Positions 7,674-15,810 of a stretch of DNA of 18,175 nucleotides are shown here, one piece after another. The translations under genes and the position numbers were made by a program. The DNA lies in the NCBI GenBank assembly GCA_018819005.1, contig JAHJQU010000024.1, forward strand, positions 1 through 18,175, in the 5' to 3' direction. Each line of letters begins with the position of its first letter. Positions within the stretch are counted from its first letter, which is position 1. This stretch comes from Pseudomonadota bacterium (GTDB taxonomy: Bacteria; Desulfobacterota; Desulfobacteria; Desulfobacterales; RPRI01). The notes beneath the pieces are model-generated. The model did not search any database. It was not told where the DNA came from and saw nothing but the letters and a program-made list of their open reading frames with translations.

Positions 7674-8879
7674 ATGCCCATTTATCAGTGGAGAGGGAAG
7701 AACAGAAAAGGCAAGATCCAAAAAGGGGAGATGGAGTTATCTAGTGAAGAAGCTGTAAAGAGCAGGCTTAATGCACAGAAAATCACCCCAATCAAAATAA
7801 AGTTGAAACCCAAGGATATTTTCGAAAACATTTCCTTTCTGCAGCCCAACGTTAAGGAAGGGGATATTATCCTTTTTGCCAGACAATTTTCCACCATGAT
7901 AGACGCGGGCCTTCCCATTATTCAGTGTATCGATATCCTTTATGGCCAGCAGGAAAACAAGACTTTTAAAGTTATGCTGAAACGGATTAAAGAAACAGTT
8001 GAAAGCGGATCAACCCTTGCCGAAGCCCTGAAGAAATATCCGAATCATTTTGACGATCTTTTTGTGAATATGATAGCTGCGGGTGAGGCCGGCGGCATAC
8101 TGGATGTAATTCTTCAGCGGCTTGCCGCATACATGGAAAAGGCGGCAAAGTTAAAAGGCAAAGTCAAGGGGGCCATGGTGTACCCGGTAGTTACTCTGAT
8201 TATTGCTTTTCTTGTACTTGTCGTGATTCTTGTTTTCGTTATTCCTGTATTTAAGGATATGTTTGCTGATTTTGGCGGCGAGCTTCCGGTTCCTACACAG
8301 ATAGTTGTCGCTGCAAGCGAGTTTGTTCAATCAAAGATAATTTATCTCATCGTGGCTATTATCCTCTTTGTATTTGCGTACAGAAGATTCTATAAAACTG
8401 AAAGAGGACGCATTGTCATGGATGATGTATTCCTCAGGCTCCCTGTTTTTGGAATGCTTTTACGTAAAGTAGCTGTTGCCAAGTTTACCCGTACTATGGG
8501 AACCATGCTTTCAAGCGGAGTTGCCATATTGGAGGCGCTTGATATTGTGGCGAAGACTGCCGGAAACAAGTCAATAGAAAGGGCCGTATATGATGTCCGG
8601 TCAGGTATTACGGAAGGCCGGACCATGGCCGATCCTCTTTTGGAAAGCGGCGTTTTCCCTTCGATGGTATGCCAGATGATAGCCGTGGGAGAGGCAACCG
8701 GCGCACTTGATACAATGCTCGTAAAGATTGCGGATTTCTATGATGAGGAAGTTGACCAGGCTGTTGAAAACCTGACTGCGCTGATTGAGCCTTTCATGCT
8801 GGTTTTCCTTGGTGTAACTATCGGAGGTTTGGTTATAGCAATGTACCTTCCAATATTCAAGATAGCCGGAGCTATTTAA
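7674..8879 (+). CDS. pilC: Type IV pilus / type II secretion inner-membrane platform protein (PilC/GspF family)
   Basis: PilC is the inner-membrane platform that couples the cytoplasmic PilB/PilT motors to pilin assembly. The 401-residue product has the duplicated GspF architecture. It has an N-terminal 'YQWRGKNRKGKIQKGEM' lead-in, then a first F domain (about 68-190, with 'FARQFSTMIDAGLPI' and 'MIAAGEAGGILDVIL'). A first membrane segment follows at about 168-196 ('VYPVVTLIIAFLVLVVILV'), then a second at about 220-240. The second F domain (about 270-395) has 'FTRTMGTMLSSGVAILEAL' and 'MIAVGEATGALDTML', and the last membrane segment closes the protein. Length is normal. AAGGAGG lies upstream of the ATG. 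No pilB, pilT or pilin gene is next to it; pyrD starts one base after its stop. Confidence 0.95.
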   Translation: MPIYQWRGKNRKGKIQKGEMELSSEEAVKSRLNAQKITPIKIKLKPKDIFENISFLQPNVKEGDIILFARQFSTMIDAGLPIIQCIDILYGQQENKTFKVMLKRIKETVESGSTLAEALKKYPNHFDDLFVNMIAAGEAGGILDVILQRLAAYMEKAAKLKGKVKGAMVYPVVTLIIAFLVLVVILVFVIPVFKDMFADFGGELPVPTQIVVAASEFVQSKIIYLIVAIILFVFAYRRFYKTERGRIVMDDVFLRLPVFGMLLRKVAVAKFTRTMGTMLSSGVAILEALDIVAKTAGNKSIERAVYDVRSGITEGRTMADPLLESGVFPSMVCQMIAVGEATGALDTMLVKIADFYDEEVDQAVENLTALIEPFMLVFLGVTIGGLVIAMYLPIFKIAGAI

Positions 8880-8880
8880 A

Positions 8881-9834
8881 GTGGGTAACGAAATGTCGGC
8901 GCCCCTTATGAGTAAACAACCCGACCTGAGAGCAAACATCGGCGGAATAATACTCAGGAACCCGGTAATTACAGCTTCAGGTACATTCGGGTACGGTGAA
9001 GAGTTCAGGTCTCTGGTTGATTTAAATCGTATTGGGGCTATAATAGTCAAAGGCCTGTCTCTCGAACCCTCCAAGGGGAACAAGCCGCCCCGCGTTGTGG
9101 AAACGCCATGCGGAATGCTGAATGCCATAGGTCTTGAAAATGTAGGCATTGATACATTTATAAATAAAAAACTTCCTTTTCTTAGAACTCTTGCCACCCC
9201 GGTCATTGTAAATATTTATGGAAAAAGCATAGATGAATATGCAAGGCTTGCTGAAATTATTGAAGATGTCGCGGATATTGCAGCAATCGAAGTTAATATA
9301 TCCTGTCCCAATGTAAAAAAAGGCGGAATTGCCTTTGGAGTAAAAGCGAAATCGGCTTATAAAGTAACTAAAGCGGTCAGGGAAAAAACTACTAAAACTC
9401 TTATAGTCAAGCTTTCTCCCAACGTAACAGATATTACAGAAATAGCGGAAAGTGCGGTTGAGGCCGGCGCCGATTCACTCTCTCTGATAAATACCATAAC
9501 AGGTATGGCAATAGATATTAATACAAGGCGACCAAAGCTTGCAAATATCACCGGAGGGCTTTCAGGGCCTGCGATCAAACCTATTGCCTTGCGTATGGTC
9601 TGGCAGGTCGCTCAGAAAGTGAAAGTGCCGGTTATAGGTGTTGGAGGAATATTTTCCGCTGAAGATGCCATCGAGTTTTTTATTGCAGGGGCAACGGCTG
9701 TTCAAATCGGGACTGCAAATTTTGTTAACCCGGGGGCAACTATTGATATAATAGAAGGTATAGAAAAATATCTGGCGGAGAGAAACATCTCCTCTCTTTC
9801 TGAAATTACGGGCACACTTGATACGAAGAATTGA
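8881..9834 (+). CDS. pyrD: Dihydroorotate dehydrogenase, class 1B catalytic subunit
   Basis: PyrD oxidises dihydroorotate to orotate in pyrimidine synthesis, a cytoplasmic FMN enzyme. The 317-residue product contains 'NPVITASGTFGYGEEF' (about 27-42), 'KGLSLEPSKGN' (about 57-67), 'NISCPNVKKGG' with the class 1B catalytic Cys at C142, and 'GGLSGPAIKPIALRMVWQV' followed by 'VIGVGGIFSAEDAIEF', the FMN phosphate site. A cysteine base and sequence style match class 1B, which normally partners PyrK to use NAD+; no pyrK is present here. The GTG at 8881 has GGAG eight bases upstream, inside the pilC end. ATGs at 8893 and 8908 are alternative starts. Tight spacing to pilC implies co-transcription without functional relation. 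Confidence 0.95.
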   Translation: MGNEMSAPLMSKQPDLRANIGGIILRNPVITASGTFGYGEEFRSLVDLNRIGAIIVKGLSLEPSKGNKPPRVVETPCGMLNAIGLENVGIDTFINKKLPFLRTLATPVIVNIYGKSIDEYARLAEIIEDVADIAAIEVNISCPNVKKGGIAFGVKAKSAYKVTKAVREKTTKTLIVKLSPNVTDITEIAESAVEAGADSLSLINTITGMAIDINTRRPKLANITGGLSGPAIKPIALRMVWQVAQKVKVPVIGVGGIFSAEDAIEFFIAGATAVQIGTANFVNPGATIDIIEGIEKYLAERNISSLSEITGTLDTKN

Positions 9835-9862
9835 ACATTAACTATGAAGAAGGAGCTTTTTA

Positions 9863-10393
9863 ATGAAAAGATTTTTATTTTTGCTGGTTGCGTTTGTTTT
9901 TCTTGCCGGAGGAGCTGCATTTGCGGATGAACTAAAGGTCGGGGCAAAAGCTTCGGACTGGTCATATAAGGACGCGGATGATAAATTATTTACCATGGAA
10001 TCATGGGCAGGAAAAGTTCTGCTTGTTACTTATGTTGATCCTGACGAATCTGATCTGAATGAACATTTCACAGATGCCATGAAAAAGGCAAAAGATGACG
10101 GTCTTCTTAAGGAGGAAACATACAAGGGAATAGGTATTGCCGACTGTGCTGCCACCTGGAAACCTGATGTGCTTATTCGGGCGATTGCCGGCAGAAAAGC
10201 AAAAAAGTATAATACCATTATTCTCTTCGACTATGATGCGTCTTTAAGAAATGCCTGGGGCCTCGGAAAAGATACTTCCAACGTTATTCTCATGGATAAA
10301 AACCGCGTTTGCCGGGCAATCGTCCGCGGTCGCGTTCCCGATGATCAGGTTGCATCAATTGTAAAACTGGCTATAGATCTTCAGAAAGAATAA
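9863..10393 (+). CDS. Exported YtfJ-family thioredoxin-fold protein
   Basis: A 176-residue secreted protein. It starts with a classical signal peptide (MKRFLFLLVAFVFLAGGAAFA, cleavage predicted after A21), so it acts in the periplasm. The mature part has a thioredoxin/peroxiredoxin-like fold pattern ('VGAKASDWSYKDADDKLFTMESWAGKVLLVTYVDPDES' region) but no CxxC active site where it would be expected. Cysteines occur only later ('IADCAATW', 'NRVCRAI'). This matches the YtfJ family, whose function is unknown. AAGGAGC precedes the ATG, and the gene begins 28 bases after pyrD, suggesting a shared transcript. A redox role is not supported, given the missing motif. Confidence 0.8.
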   Translation: MKRFLFLLVAFVFLAGGAAFADELKVGAKASDWSYKDADDKLFTMESWAGKVLLVTYVDPDESDLNEHFTDAMKKAKDDGLLKEETYKGIGIADCAATWKPDVLIRAIAGRKAKKYNTIILFDYDASLRNAWGLGKDTSNVILMDKNRVCRAIVRGRVPDDQVASIVKLAIDLQKE

Positions 10394-10405
10394 TGGATTA
10401 TATTT

Positions 10406-10609
10406 GACGGCTTCGTAGAAAGTCATTCTGCTGTGTTGCGCTTCATCTCCGCCCCGTTGAATTCTCGCTGCGCGAGACAGCAGAGCTGATTCAACAGGGT
10501 GAATCATTGCAGCGTACCAATAAGTACGCTTCATTCCTCAAGATTCGCGCGCCTTGCATAACGAACTTTTTACTTTGCCGTCGGAATTTGGAAGTTTTAC
10601 GAGTCCATC
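10406..10609 (-). mobile_element. MITE-like element, copy 3 (inverted)
   Basis: A 204-base copy in the opposite orientation to copies 1 and 2. The plus strand begins GACGGCTTCGTAGAAAGTC and ends GTTTTACGAGTCCATC, forming the terminal inverted repeat. It is flanked by the direct repeat ATATTT at 10400-10405 and 10610-10615. It carries the long central hairpin (CCCCGTTGAATTC to GAATT/CAACAGGG), as in copy 2, but not copy 2's small ACCGC hairpin. It sits in the convergent gap between the YtfJ-like gene and leuA. No coding capacity. Confidence 0.78.
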
Positions 10610-10647
10610 ATATTTGTATTATCTTCAAAAATGTTGATGATTGTATT

Positions 10648-10669
10648 AGGGTTCGAGCCCTCGAACCCT
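10648..10669 (+). terminator. Perfect inverted repeat, possible terminator of the plus-strand unit
   Basis: AGGGTTCGAG is followed after two bases by its exact complement CTCGAACCCT. On the plus strand the hairpin runs into TTTCATTTC, a weak U-rich tract, so it could end transcripts from the YtfJ-like gene. On the minus strand no T-run follows, so it is a poor terminator for leuA. It may equally be a repeat unit: its TTCGAGGG core recurs at 12317-12324. Confidence 0.4.
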
Positions 10670-10677
10670 TTTCATTT

Positions 10678-12216
10678 CTATAAGGCTCCGGGCGTTTTTG
10701 GAGGATGGTTTTTTAGATACTCAAGCCTGTTTAGACCATTTATATAAGCCTTGGCGCTTGCGGTAATAATGTCCGGATCCGCCCCTCTCCCAAGCGCAAT
10801 GAGGCCGTTTTCTTTTAAACGAACGGTCACTTCACCCTGGGCATCGGTTCCGCCTGTGATTGCACTTACCGAAAATCTTAACAACTCCGAGTTTGTTCCG
10901 GAAAGGGCTGCTATTGTTTTGAAAGCTGAATCTATGGGACCGTTTCCATAGTCTGCTCCTTTTACGGACCGACCGTTAATTGAAAGCTTGACGCTTGCCA
11001 TGGGAAGAACCGTAGTGCCGCTTATTACATGAAGGTATTCAAGCCGAAAGGTGTCTGTCGTACGAAGAATTCCTTCGGTTACGAGAACCTCCAAATCTTC
11101 ATCGACAAGATTTTTCTTCTTATCCGCAAGTTCCTTGAACTTGGTGAATATAATTTTAAGCTCGTCATCAGAAAGGTCATATCCGAGCTCTTTTAATTGT
11201 GAACGAAGAGCATGCCTTCCGGAATGTTTTCCAAGAACAAGCCCGCTTGTGCTGAGCCCGATTGTTTCCGGTTTCATTATTTCATATGTCATAGGATTCT
11301 TAAGCATGCCGTCCTGGTGAATACCGGCCTCGTGGAGGAATGCATTGGCTCCGACAACCGCCTTGTTCGGCTGAACTGTGATGCCTGTTATCATGCTGAC
11401 GAGCCTGCTTGTAGGATAAATAAATTCCGTTTTTATGTTCGAAGATAATAAAAGATAATTGGGCCTTGTGTGAAGGGCCATTACCAGCTCTTCGAGGGAG
11501 GCGTTTCCAGCCCTTTCTCCTATTCCGTTGATGGTAACCTCGGCCTGTCTTGCTCCGGCTGAAATTGCTGCGATGGTATTGGCGGTCGCAAGGCCAAGAT
11601 CATTGTGGCAGTGAACACTTAATATAGCTTTGGAAATATTCGGAGTGTGTTCAATTACGTATTTTACAAGACTTCCGAACTCAGATGGTATGGCATAACC
11701 GACAGTGTCCGGAAGATTTACGATTGATGCACCCGCTTCAATAACCGCTTCAAAAACTTCGCATAAAAAATCACGGTCGCTTCTCGACCCGTCTTCCGCC
11801 GAAAATTCCACATTTTCTGTGTATGCTCCGGCATATCGAACTGCTTCCACAGCTTTCTGCATGACCTCGTCCCTGCTCATATTCAGTTTATATTTCATGT
11901 GAATATCTGAAGTTGCAATAAATGTATGTATTCTTGGTTTTGCGGCTCCTTTAATTGCTTCCCACGCCCGGTCTATATCGGATTTGGATGTACGCGCCAA
12001 AGCTGCTATCTCCGTATTTTTTAATTTTTCGGCTATTTTTGAAACAGCTTCGAAATCACCATCTGAAGCTGCCGGAAAGCCGGCTTCAAGAACATCTACG
12101 CCAAGTTTTTCAAGCTGCAATGCAATTCTCAATTTTTCTGCGGTATTCATACTTGCACCTGGCGATTGTTCACCGTCTCTTAAGGTGGTGTCGAAAATAT
12201 ATATGCGTTCACTCAT
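10678..12216 (-). CDS. leuA: 2-isopropylmalate synthase
   Basis: LeuA condenses acetyl-CoA with 2-oxoisovalerate, the committed step of leucine synthesis, in the cytoplasm. The 512-residue product has the DRE-TIM barrel: FDTTLRDGEQSPGASM (residues 8-23, metal and substrate binding), the metal ligands in SVHCHNDLG (H202, H204) and 'NGIGERAGNASLEELV' (about 229-244). The C-terminal third is the leucine-sensing dimer domain ('YLHVISGTTVLPMASVKL', then 'GNGPIDSAFKTI'), so leucine feedback is expected. AAGGAG precedes the ATG. It is the last gene of the ilv cluster, separated from cimA by 263 bases filled with repeats, so it may also have its own promoter, though none is obvious. Confidence 0.96.
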   Translation of the reverse strand: MSERIYIFDTTLRDGEQSPGASMNTAEKLRIALQLEKLGVDVLEAGFPAASDGDFEAVSKIAEKLKNTEIAALARTSKSDIDRAWEAIKGAAKPRIHTFIATSDIHMKYKLNMSRDEVMQKAVEAVRYAGAYTENVEFSAEDGSRSDRDFLCEVFEAVIEAGASIVNLPDTVGYAIPSEFGSLVKYVIEHTPNISKAILSVHCHNDLGLATANTIAAISAGARQAEVTINGIGERAGNASLEELVMALHTRPNYLLLSSNIKTEFIYPTSRLVSMITGITVQPNKAVVGANAFLHEAGIHQDGMLKNPMTYEIMKPETIGLSTSGLVLGKHSGRHALRSQLKELGYDLSDDELKIIFTKFKELADKKKNLVDEDLEVLVTEGILRTTDTFRLEYLHVISGTTVLPMASVKLSINGRSVKGADYGNGPIDSAFKTIAALSGTNSELLRFSVSAITGGTDAQGEVTVRLKENGLIALGRGADPDIITASAKAYINGLNRLEYLKNHPPKTPGAL

Positions 12217-12297
12217 TGGAATATACTCCTTATGACAGTTCTGACGAATTCGAAAAAAAAGCTGAATACGTCCACTTAATTGGCTTTTATGGAAAAA

Positions 12298-12400
12298 GGG
12301 TTCCAGGGTTCCAGGATTCGAGGGTTCGGGTGAATGGTCTCTGGTCTTTGGTTGCTGGTCTCTGGTTTAACCGGAAACTAAAAACCAGAAACCCCAAACC
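12298..12400. repeat. Low-complexity direct and inverted repeats between cimA and leuA
   Basis: GGGTTCCA is repeated in tandem at 12298-12313, followed by GGATTCGAGGGTTCGGG. TGGTCTCTGGT occurs at 12335-12345 and again at 12356-12366. The complementary sequence follows (CTGGTTT at 12362-12368 against AAACCAG at 12382-12388, then AAACCCCAAACC), so a hairpin with a 13-base loop can form. There is no T-run, so it is not a typical terminator. It is probably a degenerate intergenic repeat. The rest of the 263-base gap shows no gene. Confidence 0.6.
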
Positions 12401-12458
12401 AATTCCTTGAATCCTCACATGATTACTAACTGAATTGGCGATAACCCCAATTTTAATG

Positions 12459-12471
12459 TTACGAAGCCGTC
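12459..12471. repeat. End fragment of the MITE-like repeat family
   Basis: TTACGAAGCCGTC matches exactly the outer end of MITE-like copies (TTTTTACGAAGCCGTC, as in the family consensus) and lies just downstream of the cimA stop. No matching second end was found nearby, so it is a remnant or a chance 13-base match. Confidence 0.45.
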
Positions 12472-12479
12472 TAATTTAT

Positions 12480-14075
12480 TCATATATGTTTCGCCAGCTT
12501 ATACTGAAAACTGTCCGCGAGAGCATGCCAGCTTGCTTCGATAATATCTTCAGAAACACCTATGGTGCTCCAGATGTCGTCCTTGTCTCGTGATTCAATG
12601 AGAACCCTTACTCTTGCGGCAGTTCCTTCTCGGCCGTCAATGACTCTTACCTTGAAGTCAACAAGACGCATTGAGTCAAGATCCGGATAAAAATTGCCAA
12701 GAGCCTTGCGCAGGGCATTATCCAAAGCTCCAACCGGGCCTTGCCCCTCAGCAGCAGTTATTTCGTTTTTATCTCCAACGGAAATTTTGATTGTTGCATG
12801 CGCAGAACATGGCTTGTCCTTGTCTTTTTCAACTGTAATCCTGAATGATTCGAGATCAAAAAGGGGTTTGAACTGATCGGTAAACTTTTCGACCAGTATT
12901 TTAAAGGAACCATCAGCCACATCAAACTGATACCCTTCCTGTTCAAGACGCTTTATTTCAGAAACGATTTTGCGGCTGTCAAATCCGTTACCTCCAAGCT
13001 CCAGGCCAAGTTCCCTTGCTTTGTATTCCACATTGCTTTTTCCAGAAAGATCGGACACAAGAACACGGCGGGCGTTTCCAACAAGATCAGGGCGCATATG
13101 CTCGTAAGCTCTCGGCTCTTTCATGATAGCGCTGACATGAATTCCTCCTTTGTGGGCAAAAGCGCTTTTTCCAACAAAGGGTCTGCTGTTCAACGGAATC
13201 ATGTTGGCCATTTCACTCACAACGCGTGACAGCTTGGTCAATTTTGCAAGGCTTTCCTTTGGTAAACAGTGCCTCTCCATTTTCGCACATAATATGGGTA
13301 TGATAGAGGTCATATCGGCATTGCCGCATCTTTCGCCGTATCCGTTTACGGTTCCATGAACCATTACGGCGCCGGCATTTACAGCGATAATCGAATTTGC
13401 TACAGCCAATCCGCTATCATTGTGTGTATGAATTCCTATTCTGATATTGTTTCCCTTATTTCTCTTACGGTATTTTTTACCGAGAGCTTTTTGAACATCG
13501 GCTATTGCCGATTCAATGTCAAATGGGAGAGTGCCTCCATTTGTGTCGCAAAGAACTATAAAATCAGCCCCGCTTTCTATTGCCGCATCAAGAGTCTTTA
13601 AGGCATAGTCGCGGTTTTCCCTGTATCCGTCGAAAAAATGTTCGGCATCATATATGACCTCGAGGTCATGGTTCTTTAAGTATTCTACGGAATCCCTTAT
13701 CATTGCAAAATTTTCTTCAAGAGTGTTTTCCATTATCTGCTCTATGTGAAGTCCCCATGTTTTACCGAAAATGGCAACGGCCGGGGTTCCACTATCAATG
13801 AGAGCTTTGAGATTTTGATCATCATCAGGAGAGATGCCCGGCCTGCGGGTTGAGCCGAAAGCAGTAAGACGCGAATTAATAAATTCTGTTCGTTTCGCGA
13901 GGTCGAAAAATTGCTTATCCCTGGGATTAGAACCGGGCCATCCTCCTTCAATGTAATGTATGCCTATATCGTCCAGCATTTTTGCAATAATCAGTTTTTC
14001 ATCAGCAGTAAAACTGATGTTTTCTCCCTGAGTTCCATCTCTTAATGTCGTATCATATAAAAGGACAGGTTCCAT
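12480..14075 (-). CDS. cimA: (R)-citramalate synthase
   Basis: CimA condenses pyruvate with acetyl-CoA to (R)-citramalate, giving 2-oxobutyrate for isoleucine without threonine deaminase. The 531-residue product is a LeuA paralogue: YDTTLRDGTQGENISF (residues 7-22), 'IEGGWPGSNPRDKQFF' (the citramalate synthase form of this region, where LeuA has AGFPAAS), 'IGIHTHNDSGLAVANSI' with the metal-binding histidines, and 'NGYGERCGNADM'. A C-terminal regulatory domain follows ('EGQGPVGALDNALRKAL'), likely sensing isoleucine. ATG 14075, with GGAG six bases upstream, is preferred over an in-frame TTG at 14087. It starts 27 bases after ilvC. Homocitrate synthase is an alternative, but the GGWPGSNP motif and operon context favour citramalate. 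Confidence 0.93.
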   Translation of the reverse strand: MEPVLLYDTTLRDGTQGENISFTADEKLIIAKMLDDIGIHYIEGGWPGSNPRDKQFFDLAKRTEFINSRLTAFGSTRRPGISPDDDQNLKALIDSGTPAVAIFGKTWGLHIEQIMENTLEENFAMIRDSVEYLKNHDLEVIYDAEHFFDGYRENRDYALKTLDAAIESGADFIVLCDTNGGTLPFDIESAIADVQKALGKKYRKRNKGNNIRIGIHTHNDSGLAVANSIIAVNAGAVMVHGTVNGYGERCGNADMTSIIPILCAKMERHCLPKESLAKLTKLSRVVSEMANMIPLNSRPFVGKSAFAHKGGIHVSAIMKEPRAYEHMRPDLVGNARRVLVSDLSGKSNVEYKARELGLELGGNGFDSRKIVSEIKRLEQEGYQFDVADGSFKILVEKFTDQFKPLFDLESFRITVEKDKDKPCSAHATIKISVGDKNEITAAEGQGPVGALDNALRKALGNFYPDLDSMRLVDFKVRVIDGREGTAARVRVLIESRDKDDIWSTIGVSEDIIEASWHALADSFQYKLAKHI

Positions 14076-14102
14076 TGCTCTCTCCAATAAACATCCCCAA
14101 TA

Positions 14103-15152
14103 TTATTTCCTGTTTTCAGGTCTTAATGATCGTACAGCGGCTCCGGCTTTCCACATTTCGGAATTTCGGATTTCATCCAGTTCCTTCTGCAGCTTTTCCC
14201 TGTAATCGGAAGCACTATTCGCATCAAGAACTCTTTCCGTCTCTTTTCCTGATATAACGCTCTGATAAAGATTGTCAAAAACCGGAGAAACTGCGTCGCG
14301 GAATTTAGGCGCCCAGTCAAGGGCGCCTCTTTGCGCTGTTGTGCTGCAGTTGGAAAACATCCAGTCCATCCCGTTTTCGGCAACAAGGCGTATCAGGCTC
14401 TGCGTCAGCTCTTCAACAGTTTCATTAAATGCCTCACTCGGGCTGTGCCCGTGATTTCTCAAAAGATTGTACTGTGCCTCCATAACGCCGGCAAGGCATC
14501 CCATTAAAACTCCCCGTTCGCCGGTCAGGTCGCTGTAAACCTCTTTCTCAAAGGTGGTGTGAAAAAGATAACCGGAGCCGATCGCTATGCCAAGGGCCAA
14601 AATTCTTTCCTTTGCTCTTCCGGTGTAATCCTGGTGTACAGCAAAACTCGCGTTTATCCCGCTTCCGTTTAGAAAGTTTGTGCGGACTGTTCGTCCTGAT
14701 CCCTTTGGTGCTGCAAGGATAACATCAACATCTTCAGGGGGAATGATGCCTGTTTGATCCTTGTAAACAATCGCAAATCCGTGGGAGAAACAGAGTGCGT
14801 CTCCCCGGTCAAGGCACTTCTTTATTTCAGGCCATGCCTTAACCTGTCCGGCGTCCGATAGTAAAAGCTGAATAATTGTGCCTCTTCTTGCTGCCTCTTC
14901 CAGCGGAAACAGGGTTTTGCCGGGAATGAAGCCATCGGCCTTTGCGCGCTCCCATGAATTACTCTCTTCACGCTGGCCGACAATAACATTGATACCGTTA
15001 TCTCTGAGATTTAAGGCCTGGCCCGGCCCCTGTACGCCGTATCCAAGCACGGCAATAGTTTCATCCTTCAGGATGCTTTTCGCCTTCCCGACGGAAAATT
15101 CCGCGGATGTTACTACTTCTTCCAAAACTCCTCCAAAATCTATCAGTGCCAT
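14103..15152 (-). CDS. ilvC: Ketol-acid reductoisomerase, yeast/Bacteroidetes-like form
   Basis: IlvC isomerises and reduces acetolactate or acetohydroxybutyrate to the dihydroxy acids of valine and isoleucine synthesis, using NAD(P)H and Mg2+. The 349-residue product has the Rossmann motif GYGVQGPGQALNLRDNG (37-53), the catalytic H124 in CFSHGF, K150 in APKGSG, Mg ligands D208 and E212 (YSDLTGERG), and E244/E248 (NETVEE) with S270. It ends DEIRNSEMW..RSLRPENRK. The GPGQ loop, NHGHSPSEAFNETVEE, CSTTAQRGALDW and the RPEN tail resemble fungal mitochondrial Ilv5 far more than the usual proteobacterial GYGSQGHA form. ATG 15152 has AAGGAGGG just upstream; a longer frame to 15188 lacks such a site. 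The 89-base gap to ilvN shows nothing clear. Confidence 0.95.
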   Translation of the reverse strand: MALIDFGGVLEEVVTSAEFSVGKAKSILKDETIAVLGYGVQGPGQALNLRDNGINVIVGQREESNSWERAKADGFIPGKTLFPLEEAARRGTIIQLLLSDAGQVKAWPEIKKCLDRGDALCFSHGFAIVYKDQTGIIPPEDVDVILAAPKGSGRTVRTNFLNGSGINASFAVHQDYTGRAKERILALGIAIGSGYLFHTTFEKEVYSDLTGERGVLMGCLAGVMEAQYNLLRNHGHSPSEAFNETVEELTQSLIRLVAENGMDWMFSNCSTTAQRGALDWAPKFRDAVSPVFDNLYQSVISGKETERVLDANSASDYREKLQKELDEIRNSEMWKAGAAVRSLRPENRK

Positions 15153-15241
15153 CGGTCCCTCCTTGTTAAGTGTGATGCGATCATGCATGCTTTATCTCAA
15201 AAGCCTTCAGCCTTCAGTCTATCCGCCTGAGTGTTTATAAA

Positions 15242-15721
15242 TCATCTGAACAGGGCAATGATGCCTGTCCTGGATATTTTCTTTATACCCATAGGTTTGA
15301 GAAGGTTTATAATTGCTGATATTTTCTCCTCATCTCCGGTTACTTCGATAACAAAATGATCTGAACCGACATCGATGATTTTCCCCCTGAATATGTCGAC
15401 TATCCTCAATATTTCGGCGCGCTGGCCATTTTTTGCCATCACATATATCAGCGCCATTTCCCTTTGAACCGATTTCGGCCCGGAAACCTTCCGGAGCTTG
15501 ATTACATTTATGAGCTTGTTCAACTGTTTTTCAATTTGCTCTATTCCCGATTCGGTTGCCTTTGTTACAACCGTAATTCTTGAAATAAGCGGGTCAATAG
15601 TTTCAGCAACGCAGAGGCTTTCAATATTAAATCCTCTTCCGCTGAAAAGACCGACAACTCTTGAAAGAACCCCGGGTTTGTTGTCAACAAGCATTGTCAG
15701 CACATGCTTTTCTTCTGTCAT
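15242..15721 (-). CDS. ilvN: Acetolactate synthase small (regulatory) subunit
   Basis: IlvN/IlvH activates the large subunit and confers valine feedback inhibition. With ATG 15721 the product has 159 residues. An N-terminal ACT domain (about 4-75) begins 'HVLTMLVDNKPGVLSRVVGLFSGRGFNIESL'-style, with the valine-site 'NKPGVLSRV' (14-22) and 'GFNIESLCV' (30-38). The C-terminal domain contains 'REMALIYVMA', 'VDIFRGKIIDVG' and ends 'GIKKISRTGIIALFR'. The frame is open up to 15814, overlapping the ilvB stop, but AAGGAAC about nine bases before ATG 15721 and the family's usual length fix the start there, leaving an 89-base gap after ilvB. Confidence 0.95.
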   Translation of the reverse strand: MTEEKHVLTMLVDNKPGVLSRVVGLFSGRGFNIESLCVAETIDPLISRITVVTKATESGIEQIEKQLNKLINVIKLRKVSGPKSVQREMALIYVMAKNGQRAEILRIVDIFRGKIIDVGSDHFVIEVTGDEEKISAIINLLKPMGIKKISRTGIIALFR

Positions 15722-15810
15722 AAAAATCAGTTCCTTTTTTGTCCATTGATAAATTGGGAGAAAGGGTCCCAGGATCACCAACTCTTTTGGAGGCGATCCA
15801 AAATTGCAAA

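Noticed and set aside
8601..9206. 201-codon minus-strand frame
   Set aside because: It lies opposite the end of pilC and the start of pyrD, both clearly conserved coding genes; it is their antisense shadow.
15153..15188. N-terminal extension of ilvC to 15188
   Set aside because: AAGGAGGG at 15157-15164 serves ATG 15152, and the family begins at MALIDFGG or close to it.
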